Shown here: positions 1-6,836 of the stretch, piece by piece | Layout of the letters: each line of letters begins with the position of its first letter | Numbering within the stretch: position 1 is the stretch's first letter | Notes under the pieces: generated by a model | Told to the model about the DNA's origin: nothing | Seen by the model: the letters and a program-made list of their open reading frames with translations, nothing else | Databases searched by the model: none | DNA from: JAVBMB01 sp031552995 | GTDB taxonomy: Bacteria > Bacillota > Clostridia > Oscillospirales > Butyricicoccaceae | Assembly: GCA_031552995.1 (NCBI GenBank) | Contig: JAVBMB010000085.1 | Span: 1-11,336 of the forward strand | Direction: 5' to 3' | DNA length: 11,336 bases | Program-made: the position numbers and the translations under genes

Positions 1-56
1 TTTTTTGCATGAAAAGTAACGTGATTAAAAAGTTCCTAAAACCCCCGCTTATAATC

Positions 57-90
57 AAAAATTCCGGGAATTCATTTCCCGAGAATTTTT
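57..90. terminator. Bidirectional stem-loop terminator
   Basis: A six-pair core (CGGGAA at 65-70, TTCCCG at 76-81) closes a five-base loop. After one bulged base it extends through an A5TTC/GAAT5 outer stem (57-64 with 83-90). Read on the minus strand it ends in TTTTT, so it is the best candidate terminator for the lipid-kinase gene ending at 193. Because the A and T tracts are symmetric it could also stop plus-strand transcription coming from 1-56. This is read directly from the sequence; activity is inferred. Confidence 0.65.
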
Positions 91-104
91 ATCAAAATTG
101 AAAA

Positions 105-142
105 TTGTCGAAAAACCCTCAACGGAGTGGGTTTTTCGACAA
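105..142. repeat. Long perfect inverted repeat (14-bp stem)
   Basis: TTGTCGAAAAACCC at 105-118 is perfectly complementary to 129-142, with a ten-base loop (119-128). On neither strand is it followed directly by a clean T run, so it is not a textbook terminator. It lies between a smaller hairpin (147-164) and the terminator at 57-90, in the 3' region of the lipid-kinase gene. It could be an RNA 3'-end stabiliser, part of a tandem terminator, or a copy of a dispersed intergenic repeat. Confidence 0.6.
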
Positions 143-146
143 GCTG

Positions 147-164
147 ACGCACCAAAAGGTGCGT
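147..164. repeat. Small stem-loop with AAAA loop
   Basis: ACGCACC at 147-153 pairs with GGTGCGT at 158-164 around an AAAA loop. On the plus strand it is followed by T-rich sequence (TTCAATAATTTTTT, 165-178), giving a weak terminator-like look on that strand. On the minus strand it would be the first sizeable hairpin in the 3' untranslated region after the stop at 193. Function unknown. Confidence 0.5.
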
Positions 165-192
165 TTCAATAATTTTTTGCCTGTTCGGGCAG

Positions 193-1107
193 CTAAAGTG
201 TAAGCTTGTTGCCGATTGTATCCTCAGGCACCATAATCCTGAGTATCTGCGGCCTGTTGTGTATCAGCACTTCGCGGTGCTCGCCGCCGAACTCACCGTC
301 CAGCGTCCACGGTATCAGCTGCTCGGACACCACCTTTATTTGCTTTGTCCGCATCAAAAGCACATGCTTTTCGTCTATTTCGCCAACGAGGAACGAGTTG
401 ATAACAGGCGCGAGCGCAAGCGCGTTCATCTGGCTGCGTATGAGGAAAACTTCCATTATGCCGTCGCGCATGGATGAGTCAACAAGCTTTCCAAGCGGCA
501 GCCCCGCCACAAAGCTGCTGTTTGTGATGATACACAGCATCACATCTTCGACGACAACCTTGTCGTCGTACTCGACTTGAATCCTCTGAGAATGAAGCGT
601 CGGCAGGCGCGCCGCGCCCTCAAGCAGATATGCCATTTTGCCAAGGATATTTTTCTGCTCCTGCGGGGTCTGGTATGTGACATCGGTAAACGCGCCGAAC
701 GCCGCGACATATGCAAAATACCTGTCGGCAAAGCAGCCGACATCAAAACTGACCGCGGCGCCGTAGACTGCGGCGCGGGCGGCGTCCATCATATTTTTCG
801 GCAAACCGATGCTTGAGGCAAAGTCGTTCGTCGTTCCTGCCGGGATATATCCCAGAACGGGCGGGTCTTTGCTATTCATCATGCCGTTTATAGTCTCGTT
901 AATGGTGCCGTCTCCCCCGCTGCATACGACCATATCGTACTGGTGCGCGATACCGGGCAGTATTTCCTCAATCTCTCCCCTGCGCTGGGTTATGTGTACC
1001 GCCGGCAAATATCCGGCCTTGACAAATGTATCGATAATGGGCAGCATACGCGTTTTGATTGCGGCCTTCCCGGCATGCGGGTTGACGAGAAACAGTAGCT
1101 TTTTCAT
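193..1107 (-). CDS. Diacylglycerol kinase-catalytic-domain lipid kinase (DagK/YegS/BmrU family)
   Basis: Family members phosphorylate diacylglycerol or related lipids with ATP at the inner face of the membrane, recycling lipid for phosphatidic acid synthesis. The 304-residue length is typical. The N-terminal NPHAG (residues 9-13), the nucleotide-binding GGDGT (64-68), GTTNDFA (91-97), a DG turn at 215-216 and the C-terminal LDGE (269-272) are all in the expected order, so the enzyme looks intact. The start is well supported: GAGGTG lies four bases upstream of the ATG. It follows the MATE gene by 38 bp on the same strand with no terminator between, so the two are probably cotranscribed. The true lipid substrate cannot be read from sequence; BmrU-type relatives next to multidrug transporters are known, which fits the neighbour. 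It is only distantly similar to the second kinase at 9871-10836. Confidence 0.9.
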   Translation of the reverse strand: MKKLLFLVNPHAGKAAIKTRMLPIIDTFVKAGYLPAVHITQRRGEIEEILPGIAHQYDMVVCSGGDGTINETINGMMNSKDPPVLGYIPAGTTNDFASSIGLPKNMMDAARAAVYGAAVSFDVGCFADRYFAYVAAFGAFTDVTYQTPQEQKNILGKMAYLLEGAARLPTLHSQRIQVEYDDKVVVEDVMLCIITNSSFVAGLPLGKLVDSSMRDGIMEVFLIRSQMNALALAPVINSFLVGEIDEKHVLLMRTKQIKVVSEQLIPWTLDGEFGGEHREVLIHNRPQILRIMVPEDTIGNKLTL

Positions 1108-1145
1108 TTTTCACCTCACAGATACAAGCGGGCCAACAGGGCATT

Positions 1146-2564
1146 TTATTGCGTCGCCGGCACAACGTCGCGTATCGATATCAGCGACGACATGTTATTA
1201 AACTCCTTGCGGACAAGCAAAACCGCGACGATGAATGCGAACGCGTCTGCAATCGGGGCGGCATACAGTATGCCCTCTATGCCAAAAAACATCGGCAGCA
1301 CAACAATAAGCGGCAGCAGGAAAAGCAACTGTCTGGTCAGCGACACGAATGTGCCCTTAAACGCCTTGCCGATCGATGTGAAGAATGTGCCTGTAACAGG
1401 CTGCACACCGTTGAGGAAAATCATCATCAGGTTGACGCGAAAGAACATTATTACTAGTTCGAAATATTCCGTGCCTCCGTCTTTTCCAAACAGTGCGGCT
1501 ATTTGATACGGGAAGAGCTGGAACACAACAAACGCAACCCCCGCCGCAATCGACGCCGCCCTGACGGCGCACATGTACGCCCGCTTGACGCGCTCGTATT
1601 TCTTCGCCCCGTAGTTGAAGCTGATAATCGGCTGACTGCCCTGTGCTATGCCTATCATCACGGCAAAGAAAATCATAGTCGCTTTTGAGACAATCCCCGC
1701 GCACGCAAGCGGTATTGCGCTTCCATAGCGCGACAACTCGCCATAGTGTGTCATGCTTTTGTTCAGCACAATCTGCACGACAGACATTGATATCTGATTT
1801 GTAAAGCTGGCAACGCCCAGCGCGATTATAACGCGGCACAGCGAAAAATCCACCCTGAAGCAAGCACGGGTTATAGTGATATGCTTGTACCGCCTTACGT
1901 AGCTGACGACGATAAAGCACGAAATAATCTGCCCGGCAATAGTCGCATAGGCGGCGCCCGCCATACCCCACTTGAACACAAATATGAATATAGGGTCGAG
2001 AATCGTATTGATTATCGCGCCGGCAAGCATGCTCAGCATGGCGAACATCGGGCTGCCATCCGCCCTGATTGTGGCGTTCATACCGGTACTGATCATCGAA
2101 AACGGCAGGCCGAAGAGAATGATGCGGACATACTCGGCGGAAAGCGGCATAACTTCATCCGTCGCGCCGAAGAACGACAGCATCGGCCGCATGAATATTG
2201 AAGTTACGGCAAAAAACAGAAGGCCGAAAAACACCGCCATAATAATCATGTTGCCGACAGCGCGCTCGGCAACTTCACGCCGCCCGGCGCCCAGCTCAAG
2301 ATTCTGCTTTGCGGCGCAGCCCTGTGCCAGAAGCAAGGAGATGGCGAGCGATATTGTCGTCAGCGGGAACGCGACATTCGTCGCGGCGTTGCCGAGATAC
2401 CCTACGCCCTGCCCGATGAATATCTGGTCAACAATATTGTAAAGCGCGTTTACCAGCATCGCGACGATGCTGGGGACGGCGAACTTGAGCAGAAGATTCC
2501 CTATTTTCTCGCTTCCCAGCGGATTTTCTGCGCGTACTGCGTCAGACATAAGCGTGACATCCAT
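1146..2564 (-). CDS. MATE family efflux transporter (MepA-like)
   Basis: A multi-antimicrobial extrusion family inner-membrane protein, expected to export drugs or metabolites by Na+ or H+ antiport. At 472 residues it has the family's usual size, and the chain is a succession of long hydrophobic segments consistent with about twelve helices in two pseudo-repeated halves. Family-like stretches include FAVPSIVAMLVNALYNIVDQIFIG near the N-terminus, ADGSPMFAMLSM in the first half and GTFFTSIGKAFKGT in the second. The start is uncertain: neither ATG 2562-2564 nor ATG 2547-2549 (which would give MSDAVRAENPLG) has a clear ribosome binding site, and a strong terminator lies just upstream at 2587-2623. 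The downstream lipid-kinase gene follows after 38 bp, probably in the same transcript. Substrate unknown. Confidence 0.93.
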   Translation of the reverse strand: MDVTLMSDAVRAENPLGSEKIGNLLLKFAVPSIVAMLVNALYNIVDQIFIGQGVGYLGNAATNVAFPLTTISLAISLLLAQGCAAKQNLELGAGRREVAERAVGNMIIMAVFFGLLFFAVTSIFMRPMLSFFGATDEVMPLSAEYVRIILFGLPFSMISTGMNATIRADGSPMFAMLSMLAGAIINTILDPIFIFVFKWGMAGAAYATIAGQIISCFIVVSYVRRYKHITITRACFRVDFSLCRVIIALGVASFTNQISMSVVQIVLNKSMTHYGELSRYGSAIPLACAGIVSKATMIFFAVMIGIAQGSQPIISFNYGAKKYERVKRAYMCAVRAASIAAGVAFVVFQLFPYQIAALFGKDGGTEYFELVIMFFRVNLMMIFLNGVQPVTGTFFTSIGKAFKGTFVSLTRQLLFLLPLIVVLPMFFGIEGILYAAPIADAFAFIVAVLLVRKEFNNMSSLISIRDVVPATQ

Positions 2565-2586
2565 TCATTGTGTATTTAATAAATAT

Positions 2587-2623
2587 AAAAAAGCGGCAGG
2601 CGGGTATCCGTCTGCGCTTTTTT
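2587..2623 (-). terminator. Rho-independent terminator after the deacetylase-like gene
   Basis: Left arm 2587-2603 and right arm 2608-2623 pair over 16 positions with one bulged G and one G-T pair, closed by GTAT. The arms end in A6 and T6, so both strands have a T tract. On the minus strand it reads GC-rich stem followed by TTTTTTATATTT, about 70 bp past the stop at 2694. It should separate the deacetylase-like gene from the MATE gene, whose ATG lies only 22 bp further on. Confidence 0.85.
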
Positions 2624-2693
2624 CTGCGGCCACATGGTACCCCAGTTACAGTTTACCACCAAACCGGGGGCTTGTCCATTGAATAATATCTCT

Positions 2694-4058
2694 CTACTTC
2701 AACGCAGGCCGCGCCGGGTCAAGCACAAGAGCGGGGTCGAAGAAGAACTTCTTAACCCGTTCAGGGTTCTTAAGCATCGTTATGCCGTCAAGATTAAGCC
2801 GTTCCATGATAAAATTGTCGTTCTGCCAGCTTGTGTGCATAAGAGAGCTGACAGGACAGTAGATTTGAAATCCGTTATCGACGATATACCTGAAGCGCTC
2901 ATCCGTCTGACTAAACGACACGCCAAACGGCGAAATCAGTATATCGGTGCCGCCGACGTACGGCATAATCTCTCCCAGCCAGCGGCCGGTATCGTATTTG
3001 AGCTGTTCCATCGTCATAGTCTTGTTGTTCCAGTACTGGTTGTGGGTGTAGCTGTGGCTCGCAATCAGCCAGCCGGAATTACGAAGTGCCGCCGCAACTT
3101 CCTCAACCTTGGCAAGCATCCACTTTTGCTTCGCGTCGTCATAGTCCTCAAGGTCGGTTATCCTGTAGCCGAACGCGCCTTGATATCCCGTCACAGCGAC
3201 GATGCCTTTGTGCCCGCGCCACGAAAACTCGGGATGCTCCTTTACAAAAGCGTCGAGTATCGGCATCACGTCGCCGTCATAGGTAATGGTGTCCTTGCCG
3301 TTTTCATCAAGCACAACAGTGACGACATTGCCGTCCTTGTCGACATCCAGCCGGTCGGCAAAGCCGTCCGGCTTCATATAATCATAGTAGTTGACATCAT
3401 CAATCGATATGACAAGCGGCTTTTTGCCGGGAGGCAATAGTATCTCTTTGCGCATCGCCTTGCCGTCCTTGAACTCGACAAGCTGCGTTATATCGTAAAG
3501 TATAAAGTTGTTTTGCAAAAACAGCGGCAGCATCTTCTCAAACTCTGACACAGTCGTCATGTACATGTTATAGCCAGACTCCATCGCATCTCCGTCAAAC
3601 GCCTTCGAGGTATCGATGATAAGACTGTGATAAAACACATGGTACAGCTGCTCGTCGGTGTACGGAACCAGCGCGGCCTTAAGGCTCTTCACCTCTGCCA
3701 GCATACTCTGCGTGGCGGGGTTTTCCAGCTCTCCGCACCCTTGAAGCTTCTCGACAGCCTCATCATAAAAATATCCCTTGACAAGCAATTCACACTCGTC
3801 AAGCAGCTTCGCGCGGCGATTATCCAAATCGGCGGCAGTCGGCGGAACTGTTGTATCCTGTGACGCGGATGTACCGTCGCCGCCGTGCGAGGTCGGCGAC
3901 GACCCTCCGGGCACGGTTGTGCCGTCATCTTTTTTGAAAAGGTCTAATGACGATGCAGTGCGCACAAGCGCGAAAATAGCCAGTATTACCGCAACGCCGG
4001 CCAAGGCATAAAGTATGCCTATACGGCGGCTGTTCTTACTTTTAGACTGATATCTCAC
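2694..4058 (-). CDS. Membrane-anchored polysaccharide deacetylase-like protein (NodB/CE4 fold)
   Basis: CE4 enzymes remove N- or O-acetyl groups from envelope or extracellular glycans using a metal held by an Asp-His-His triad. This 454-residue chain has a basic N-terminus (RYQSKSKNSRR), one membrane segment at about 13-32, a Gly/Ser/Thr/Pro-rich linker to about 75, a charged helical stretch (80-130), then the catalytic-type domain starting near HVFYHSL (140-146). Motif 1 is SIDD (218-221) in place of the usual TFDD. Motif 2 is a good HSYTH (335-339). Motif 3 is SPFG (376-379), where Ser replaces the usual Arg. The metal triad is therefore present, but substrate chemistry may differ. The start is GTG at 4056-4058 with AGGAGG seven bases upstream. 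It is monocistronic, flanked by a terminator (2587-2623) and a divergent SLH gene. It probably acts outside the membrane; substrate unknown. Confidence 0.85.
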   Translation of the reverse strand: MRYQSKSKNSRRIGILYALAGVAVILAIFALVRTASSLDLFKKDDGTTVPGGSSPTSHGGDGTSASQDTTVPPTAADLDNRRAKLLDECELLVKGYFYDEAVEKLQGCGELENPATQSMLAEVKSLKAALVPYTDEQLYHVFYHSLIIDTSKAFDGDAMESGYNMYMTTVSEFEKMLPLFLQNNFILYDITQLVEFKDGKAMRKEILLPPGKKPLVISIDDVNYYDYMKPDGFADRLDVDKDGNVVTVVLDENGKDTITYDGDVMPILDAFVKEHPEFSWRGHKGIVAVTGYQGAFGYRITDLEDYDDAKQKWMLAKVEEVAAALRNSGWLIASHSYTHNQYWNNKTMTMEQLKYDTGRWLGEIMPYVGGTDILISPFGVSFSQTDERFRYIVDNGFQIYCPVSSLMHTSWQNDNFIMERLNLDGITMLKNPERVKKFFFDPALVLDPARPALK

Positions 4059-4065
4059 TGTTCGT

Positions 4066-4071
4066 CCTCCT
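4066..4071 (-). promoter_or_regulatory. Ribosome binding site fixing a GTG start
   Basis: A perfect AGGAGG on the minus strand, seven bases before the GTG at 4058. No ATG has comparable spacing, so this decides the start of the deacetylase-like gene. Confidence 0.85.
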
Positions 4072-4276
4072 AGTATCCCGCTTTTTCTCTAATACATAAA
4101 TCATCTAAATACAAAAAATACGAAAAAAAACCGCCTATTGTGATACTGTTGCCAAAACAGGCTAATTTAATCAATATTTTTTAATCAATGAACAGATAAT
4201 GGTATTATACACCTTCATATACAAAAAATAAATGGCAAATCGCACAATATGTCGGAATCCGCTTACCTGCGCGGGG

Positions 4277-4305
4277 TTGAAAACACGGACTGCCTATGGT
4301 ATTAT
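4277..4305 (+). promoter_or_regulatory. Sigma-A-type promoter with extended -10 for the SLH gene
   Basis: TTGAAA (4277-4282), a 17-base spacer and TATTAT (4300-4305), with TGG directly before the -10 box giving the extended TGn element. Transcription would begin near 4312, leaving a leader of about 70 nt before the ATG at 4382. The match to consensus is strong; the start site itself is inferred. Confidence 0.75.
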
Positions 4306-4381
4306 TTAAGACGACGGATTAGCTAAAAAAGTTCCGTCACAACAATATTTTTAGCGTTTTTCGCTATATCGGGAGGTAAAA

Positions 4382-5650
4382 ATGAACAGTCGTCTTAGAA
4401 AAGTCCTTTGCGCCGCCATGTGCTTTGCCCTTGTTCTGTCTTTTATGTCTGTATTCGCTGTCGTCCCCGCCAATGTTGTAACACTTCGTGTTGAGGGTAT
4501 CGAGAGCAACGTATTGTATCTTCAGAACCTGGAGTTTACAGAGGGTGCCACTGTTTATTCCCTGCTTCTTGCGCAGCTTGACAAAAGCCCGCTTTCCTAC
4601 GAGGCTGAGGACGGCTACATCAAGTCGATTGGCGATGACGCTGCCGGCAAGTTCGGCGGCTGGGACGGCTGGGTCTATTATGTCAACGGCGCCGAACCCT
4701 CTGCGGGCATGAACACCTGCACATTAAAGCCCGGCGACGACATACTCGTCTGCTACGCCGACCCGTATGGCGTACCGCCTACGCTTATGCCGACAGTTGC
4801 CGCATCCCGCAATGCTCAGAGTGCCGCTGTTCTTACATTTACCGCAACGCAGACGATATATGACGCCGACTTTAAGCCGTCGACAAGCATAGTACCCGTC
4901 GAGAGTATCGATGTCACTGTCGGCACCGAAAAATACAAGACCGACAATCTTGGCCAGATTACGCTGACGCCGGCCGACAGCGCAAAGACCGAGGTTACAG
5001 TGCAGATTGCCAAGTATGATGACTACGGCAAGCCGCTCGTCGTACGCTACGCGCCCGATTTCACCGTTGCTGTCCCGCCCGTTGTCGCTGTCAAGTTCAG
5101 CGATGTACCGGCCGGCATCTGGTACGAGACATTTGTCTATGACCTCGTTGGCAAGGGCGGCATAAGCGGATACACCGACGGCACATTCCAGCCCGGCAAG
5201 TTTATTACACGCGCTGAGTTCATCAAGACAGTCGCCGCATGCGCACCGGAGTTTGACGCAGCTGCGCCGTTCAAGGCGCTGTTCACCGATGTCGCCGACG
5301 GCATGTGGTATACACCTTACATTATGTGGGCCGCAGAGAACGGCATTGTCACCGACTCCGGCGTTTTCAACCCCAACGCCGTGCTTACAAGGCAGGATAT
5401 GGCTGTGTGGCTGTGCCGCTTCAATGACAAGGTTTTGGGCAAGACCCTGCCGCAGACCGCAGAAGCTCCGGCTTTTGATGACGCCGGCAGCATCGCCGAC
5501 TACGCCGCCGAATCTGTATACCTGCTGCAGAAAGCCGGTATCATCAGCGGCTCTCCCTCGGCGTCCGGCGGGTTTATCTTCCAGCCGCAGGACGGCACAC
5601 AGCGCTCGCACACCTCAAAGGTCATATCGACTCTTCTCGCGCTTGACTGA
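4382..5650 (+). CDS. Secreted DUF4430 protein with three C-terminal SLH repeats
   Basis: A cell-surface protein. It has a signal peptide (basic NSRLRK, hydrophobic core about 8-27, probable cleavage around residues 26-30), then a DUF4430/transcobalamin-C-terminal-like domain at about 32-127, recognised by GWDGWVYYVNG (93-103) and LKPGDDILVCY (115-125). An Ig-like or carboxypeptidase-regulatory-like segment follows (about 145-230, with KTDNLGQITLTP). Three SLH repeats occupy about 238-285, 300-345 and 365-419. SLH repeats bind pyruvylated secondary cell-wall polymer, so the protein should sit on the peptidoglycan. The first SLH has the canonical ITRAEF; the second has LTRQDM; the third is degenerate (QRSHTSKV). 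GGGAGGT precedes the ATG by four to five bases. It is the only plus-strand gene here and is monocistronic, with its own promoter and terminator. The ligand of the DUF4430 domain is unknown. Confidence 0.92.
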   Translation: MNSRLRKVLCAAMCFALVLSFMSVFAVVPANVVTLRVEGIESNVLYLQNLEFTEGATVYSLLLAQLDKSPLSYEAEDGYIKSIGDDAAGKFGGWDGWVYYVNGAEPSAGMNTCTLKPGDDILVCYADPYGVPPTLMPTVAASRNAQSAAVLTFTATQTIYDADFKPSTSIVPVESIDVTVGTEKYKTDNLGQITLTPADSAKTEVTVQIAKYDDYGKPLVVRYAPDFTVAVPPVVAVKFSDVPAGIWYETFVYDLVGKGGISGYTDGTFQPGKFITRAEFIKTVAACAPEFDAAAPFKALFTDVADGMWYTPYIMWAAENGIVTDSGVFNPNAVLTRQDMAVWLCRFNDKVLGKTLPQTAEAPAFDDAGSIADYAAESVYLLQKAGIISGSPSASGGFIFQPQDGTQRSHTSKVISTLLALD

Positions 5651-5666
5651 TTTGTGATGCGTCATA

Positions 5667-5700
5667 CGGGGTGAAGGCCAATGGCCTTCACCCCGTTTTT
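5667..5700 (+). terminator. Rho-independent terminator of the SLH gene
   Basis: A perfect 13-bp stem, CGGGGTGAAGGCC (5667-5679) with 5683-5695, closed by AAT and followed by TTTTT (5696-5700). It begins 17 bp after the TGA stop. One of the clearest terminators in the window. Confidence 0.93.
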
Positions 5701-5816
5701 GTCCGGATGTTCATTTGCCTTATTGAATACTTCCGCCAGTACGGCAGCCGGCCCGCTGTCGGTCGTCCTTGCCCGGATATCTGAAGCAAAGCTGGCGAGA
5801 CGCGCAGCCGGCGAGC

Positions 5817-5858
5817 AAAAAAACAGGAGAAGTATTTCAGGTTTGAAATACTTCTCCT
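5817..5858 (-). terminator. Rho-independent terminator of the nfeD-SPFH operon
   Basis: AGGAGAAGTATTTCA (5825-5839) pairs perfectly over 15 bp with 5844-5858 around a four-base loop. On the minus strand the stem is followed after one G by seven T residues (5823-5817). It starts 28 bp past the SPFH stop at 5886. The bases between this and the SLH terminator (5701-5816) contain no supportable gene. Confidence 0.9.
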
Positions 5859-5885
5859 TTTGCGGTCATTATGCGCGCCGGATGT

Positions 5886-6824
5886 TTACTTAACAGGTTT
5901 ATCGTCCACCGAGACTTCCTTGAGTGCGCCCACAAGACCGGCCAGGCCTTGAATCTCCGACGGGATGATAATCTTTGTCGCTTTGCCGTCGGCGGCGGCG
6001 GCGAACGCCTCGAGCGCCTTGACCTTGACAACAGCATCGGTCGGATGCGACTCGTTGAGAAGCTTTATCGAGTTGGCAAGGGCGGTCTGCACTGTCAGCA
6101 GAGCTTCGGCCTCGCCCTCGGCCTCCTTGATTTGCTTGAGGCGCATAGCCTCGGCACGCAGAATGGTTGACTCTTTCTCGCCCTCGGCTATGAGTATGGC
6201 CGACCTCTTTTCGCCCTCGGCGCGCAGTATCGATTCGCGGCGTTCACGCTCTGCCTTCATCTGGCGTTCCATCGCGTCCTGAATCTCGCGCGGGGGGATG
6301 ATGTTCTTCAGCTCGACGCGGTTGATTTTTATGCCCCACGGGTCGGTCGCTTCGTCAAGGATTGTGCGCATTTTTGTGTTGATGATGTCGCGCGATGTCA
6401 GCGTCTGGTCGAGTTCGAGGTCGCCGATTATGTTACGCAGCGTTGTAGCTGTCAGGTTCTCGATGGCGGCCATAGGATGCACAACGCCGTATGTGAACAG
6501 TTTTGGATCGGTCACAGCGAAGTAGATGACGGTGTCGATCTGCATTGTTACGTTGTCCTTGGTGATTACAGGCTGCGGCGGGAAGTCGCTGACGCGCTCT
6601 TTAAGCGTTACCTTGTTTGCAACACGCTCGATAAGCGGTATTTTGAAATGAAGGCCGGTCTCCCACGAGGCATTGTAAGCGCCGAGGCGCTCGACAATAA
6701 ACGCGCTGGCCTGCGGAACAATGACGACATTTGCCGCGATAAAGCCGATAATGAATATCACCGCGACGACGACAACAACTATTGTGATAACGGAGCTGAC
6801 AGCGATTAGAGCCATTGGTACCAT
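5886..6824 (-). CDS. SPFH/band-7 (stomatin/QmcA-like) membrane protein
   Basis: Stomatin-like proteins oligomerise at the membrane, organise membrane microdomains and act with proteases or NfeD partners. The 312-residue chain has one N-terminal membrane segment (about 5-35), a band-7 domain from VIVPQASAFIVERLGAY (34-50) to about 190, including GLHFKIPLIERV (57-68) and TDPWGIKINRVELKNI (160-175), then an Ala/Glu-rich coiled coil. That coil shows an 11-residue period with Ala-Glu at 202, 213, 224 and 235. The C-terminal region (ALEAF, IIIPSE, residues 270-289) is typical of the QmcA/stomatin group. AAGGAGGA lies seven bases before the ATG and overlaps the stop of the NfeD-like gene 12 bp upstream, so the two are almost certainly translated from one mRNA. 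A HflK/HflC identity is less likely because it is a single gene paired with an NfeD-like gene. Confidence 0.93.
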   Translation of the reverse strand: MVPMALIAVSSVITIVVVVVAVIFIIGFIAANVVIVPQASAFIVERLGAYNASWETGLHFKIPLIERVANKVTLKERVSDFPPQPVITKDNVTMQIDTVIYFAVTDPKLFTYGVVHPMAAIENLTATTLRNIIGDLELDQTLTSRDIINTKMRTILDEATDPWGIKINRVELKNIIPPREIQDAMERQMKAERERRESILRAEGEKRSAILIAEGEKESTILRAEAMRLKQIKEAEGEAEALLTVQTALANSIKLLNESHPTDAVVKVKALEAFAAAADGKATKIIIPSEIQGLAGLVGALKEVSVDDKPVK

Positions 6825-6836
6825 AATATTTCCTCC

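Larger units (their letters stand above)
4059..4381. other. Divergent intergenic control region
   Basis: The 323 bp between the divergent deacetylase-like and SLH genes are AT-rich and hold no convincing open frame. They contain the SLH promoter (4277-4305) and an upstream second copy of its ten-base ATGGTATTAT element (4199-4208). On the minus strand TATAAT at 4204-4209, with only a weak TTTATT -35 at 4227-4232, is a possible promoter for the deacetylase-like gene. Small inverted repeats occur at 4146-4160, 4313-4338 and 4352-4366; the last two would lie in the SLH 5' untranslated region. No riboswitch was recognised. Confidence 0.6.

Noticed and set aside
2634..3440. A 268-residue plus-strand open frame opposite the deacetylase-like gene
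   Set aside because: It is antisense to a gene with a perfect ribosome binding site and CE4 motifs, and it crosses the neighbouring spacer without any promoter or domain.
4724..5611. A 295-residue minus-strand open frame inside the SLH gene
   Set aside because: It is antisense to a gene with a signal peptide, DUF4430 and SLH repeats, and it shows no family signature or ribosome binding site of its own.
5681..5893. A 70-residue plus-strand frame between the SLH and SPFH genes
   Set aside because: It starts inside the SLH terminator and runs through the SPFH terminator, so it is very unlikely to be expressed as a gene.
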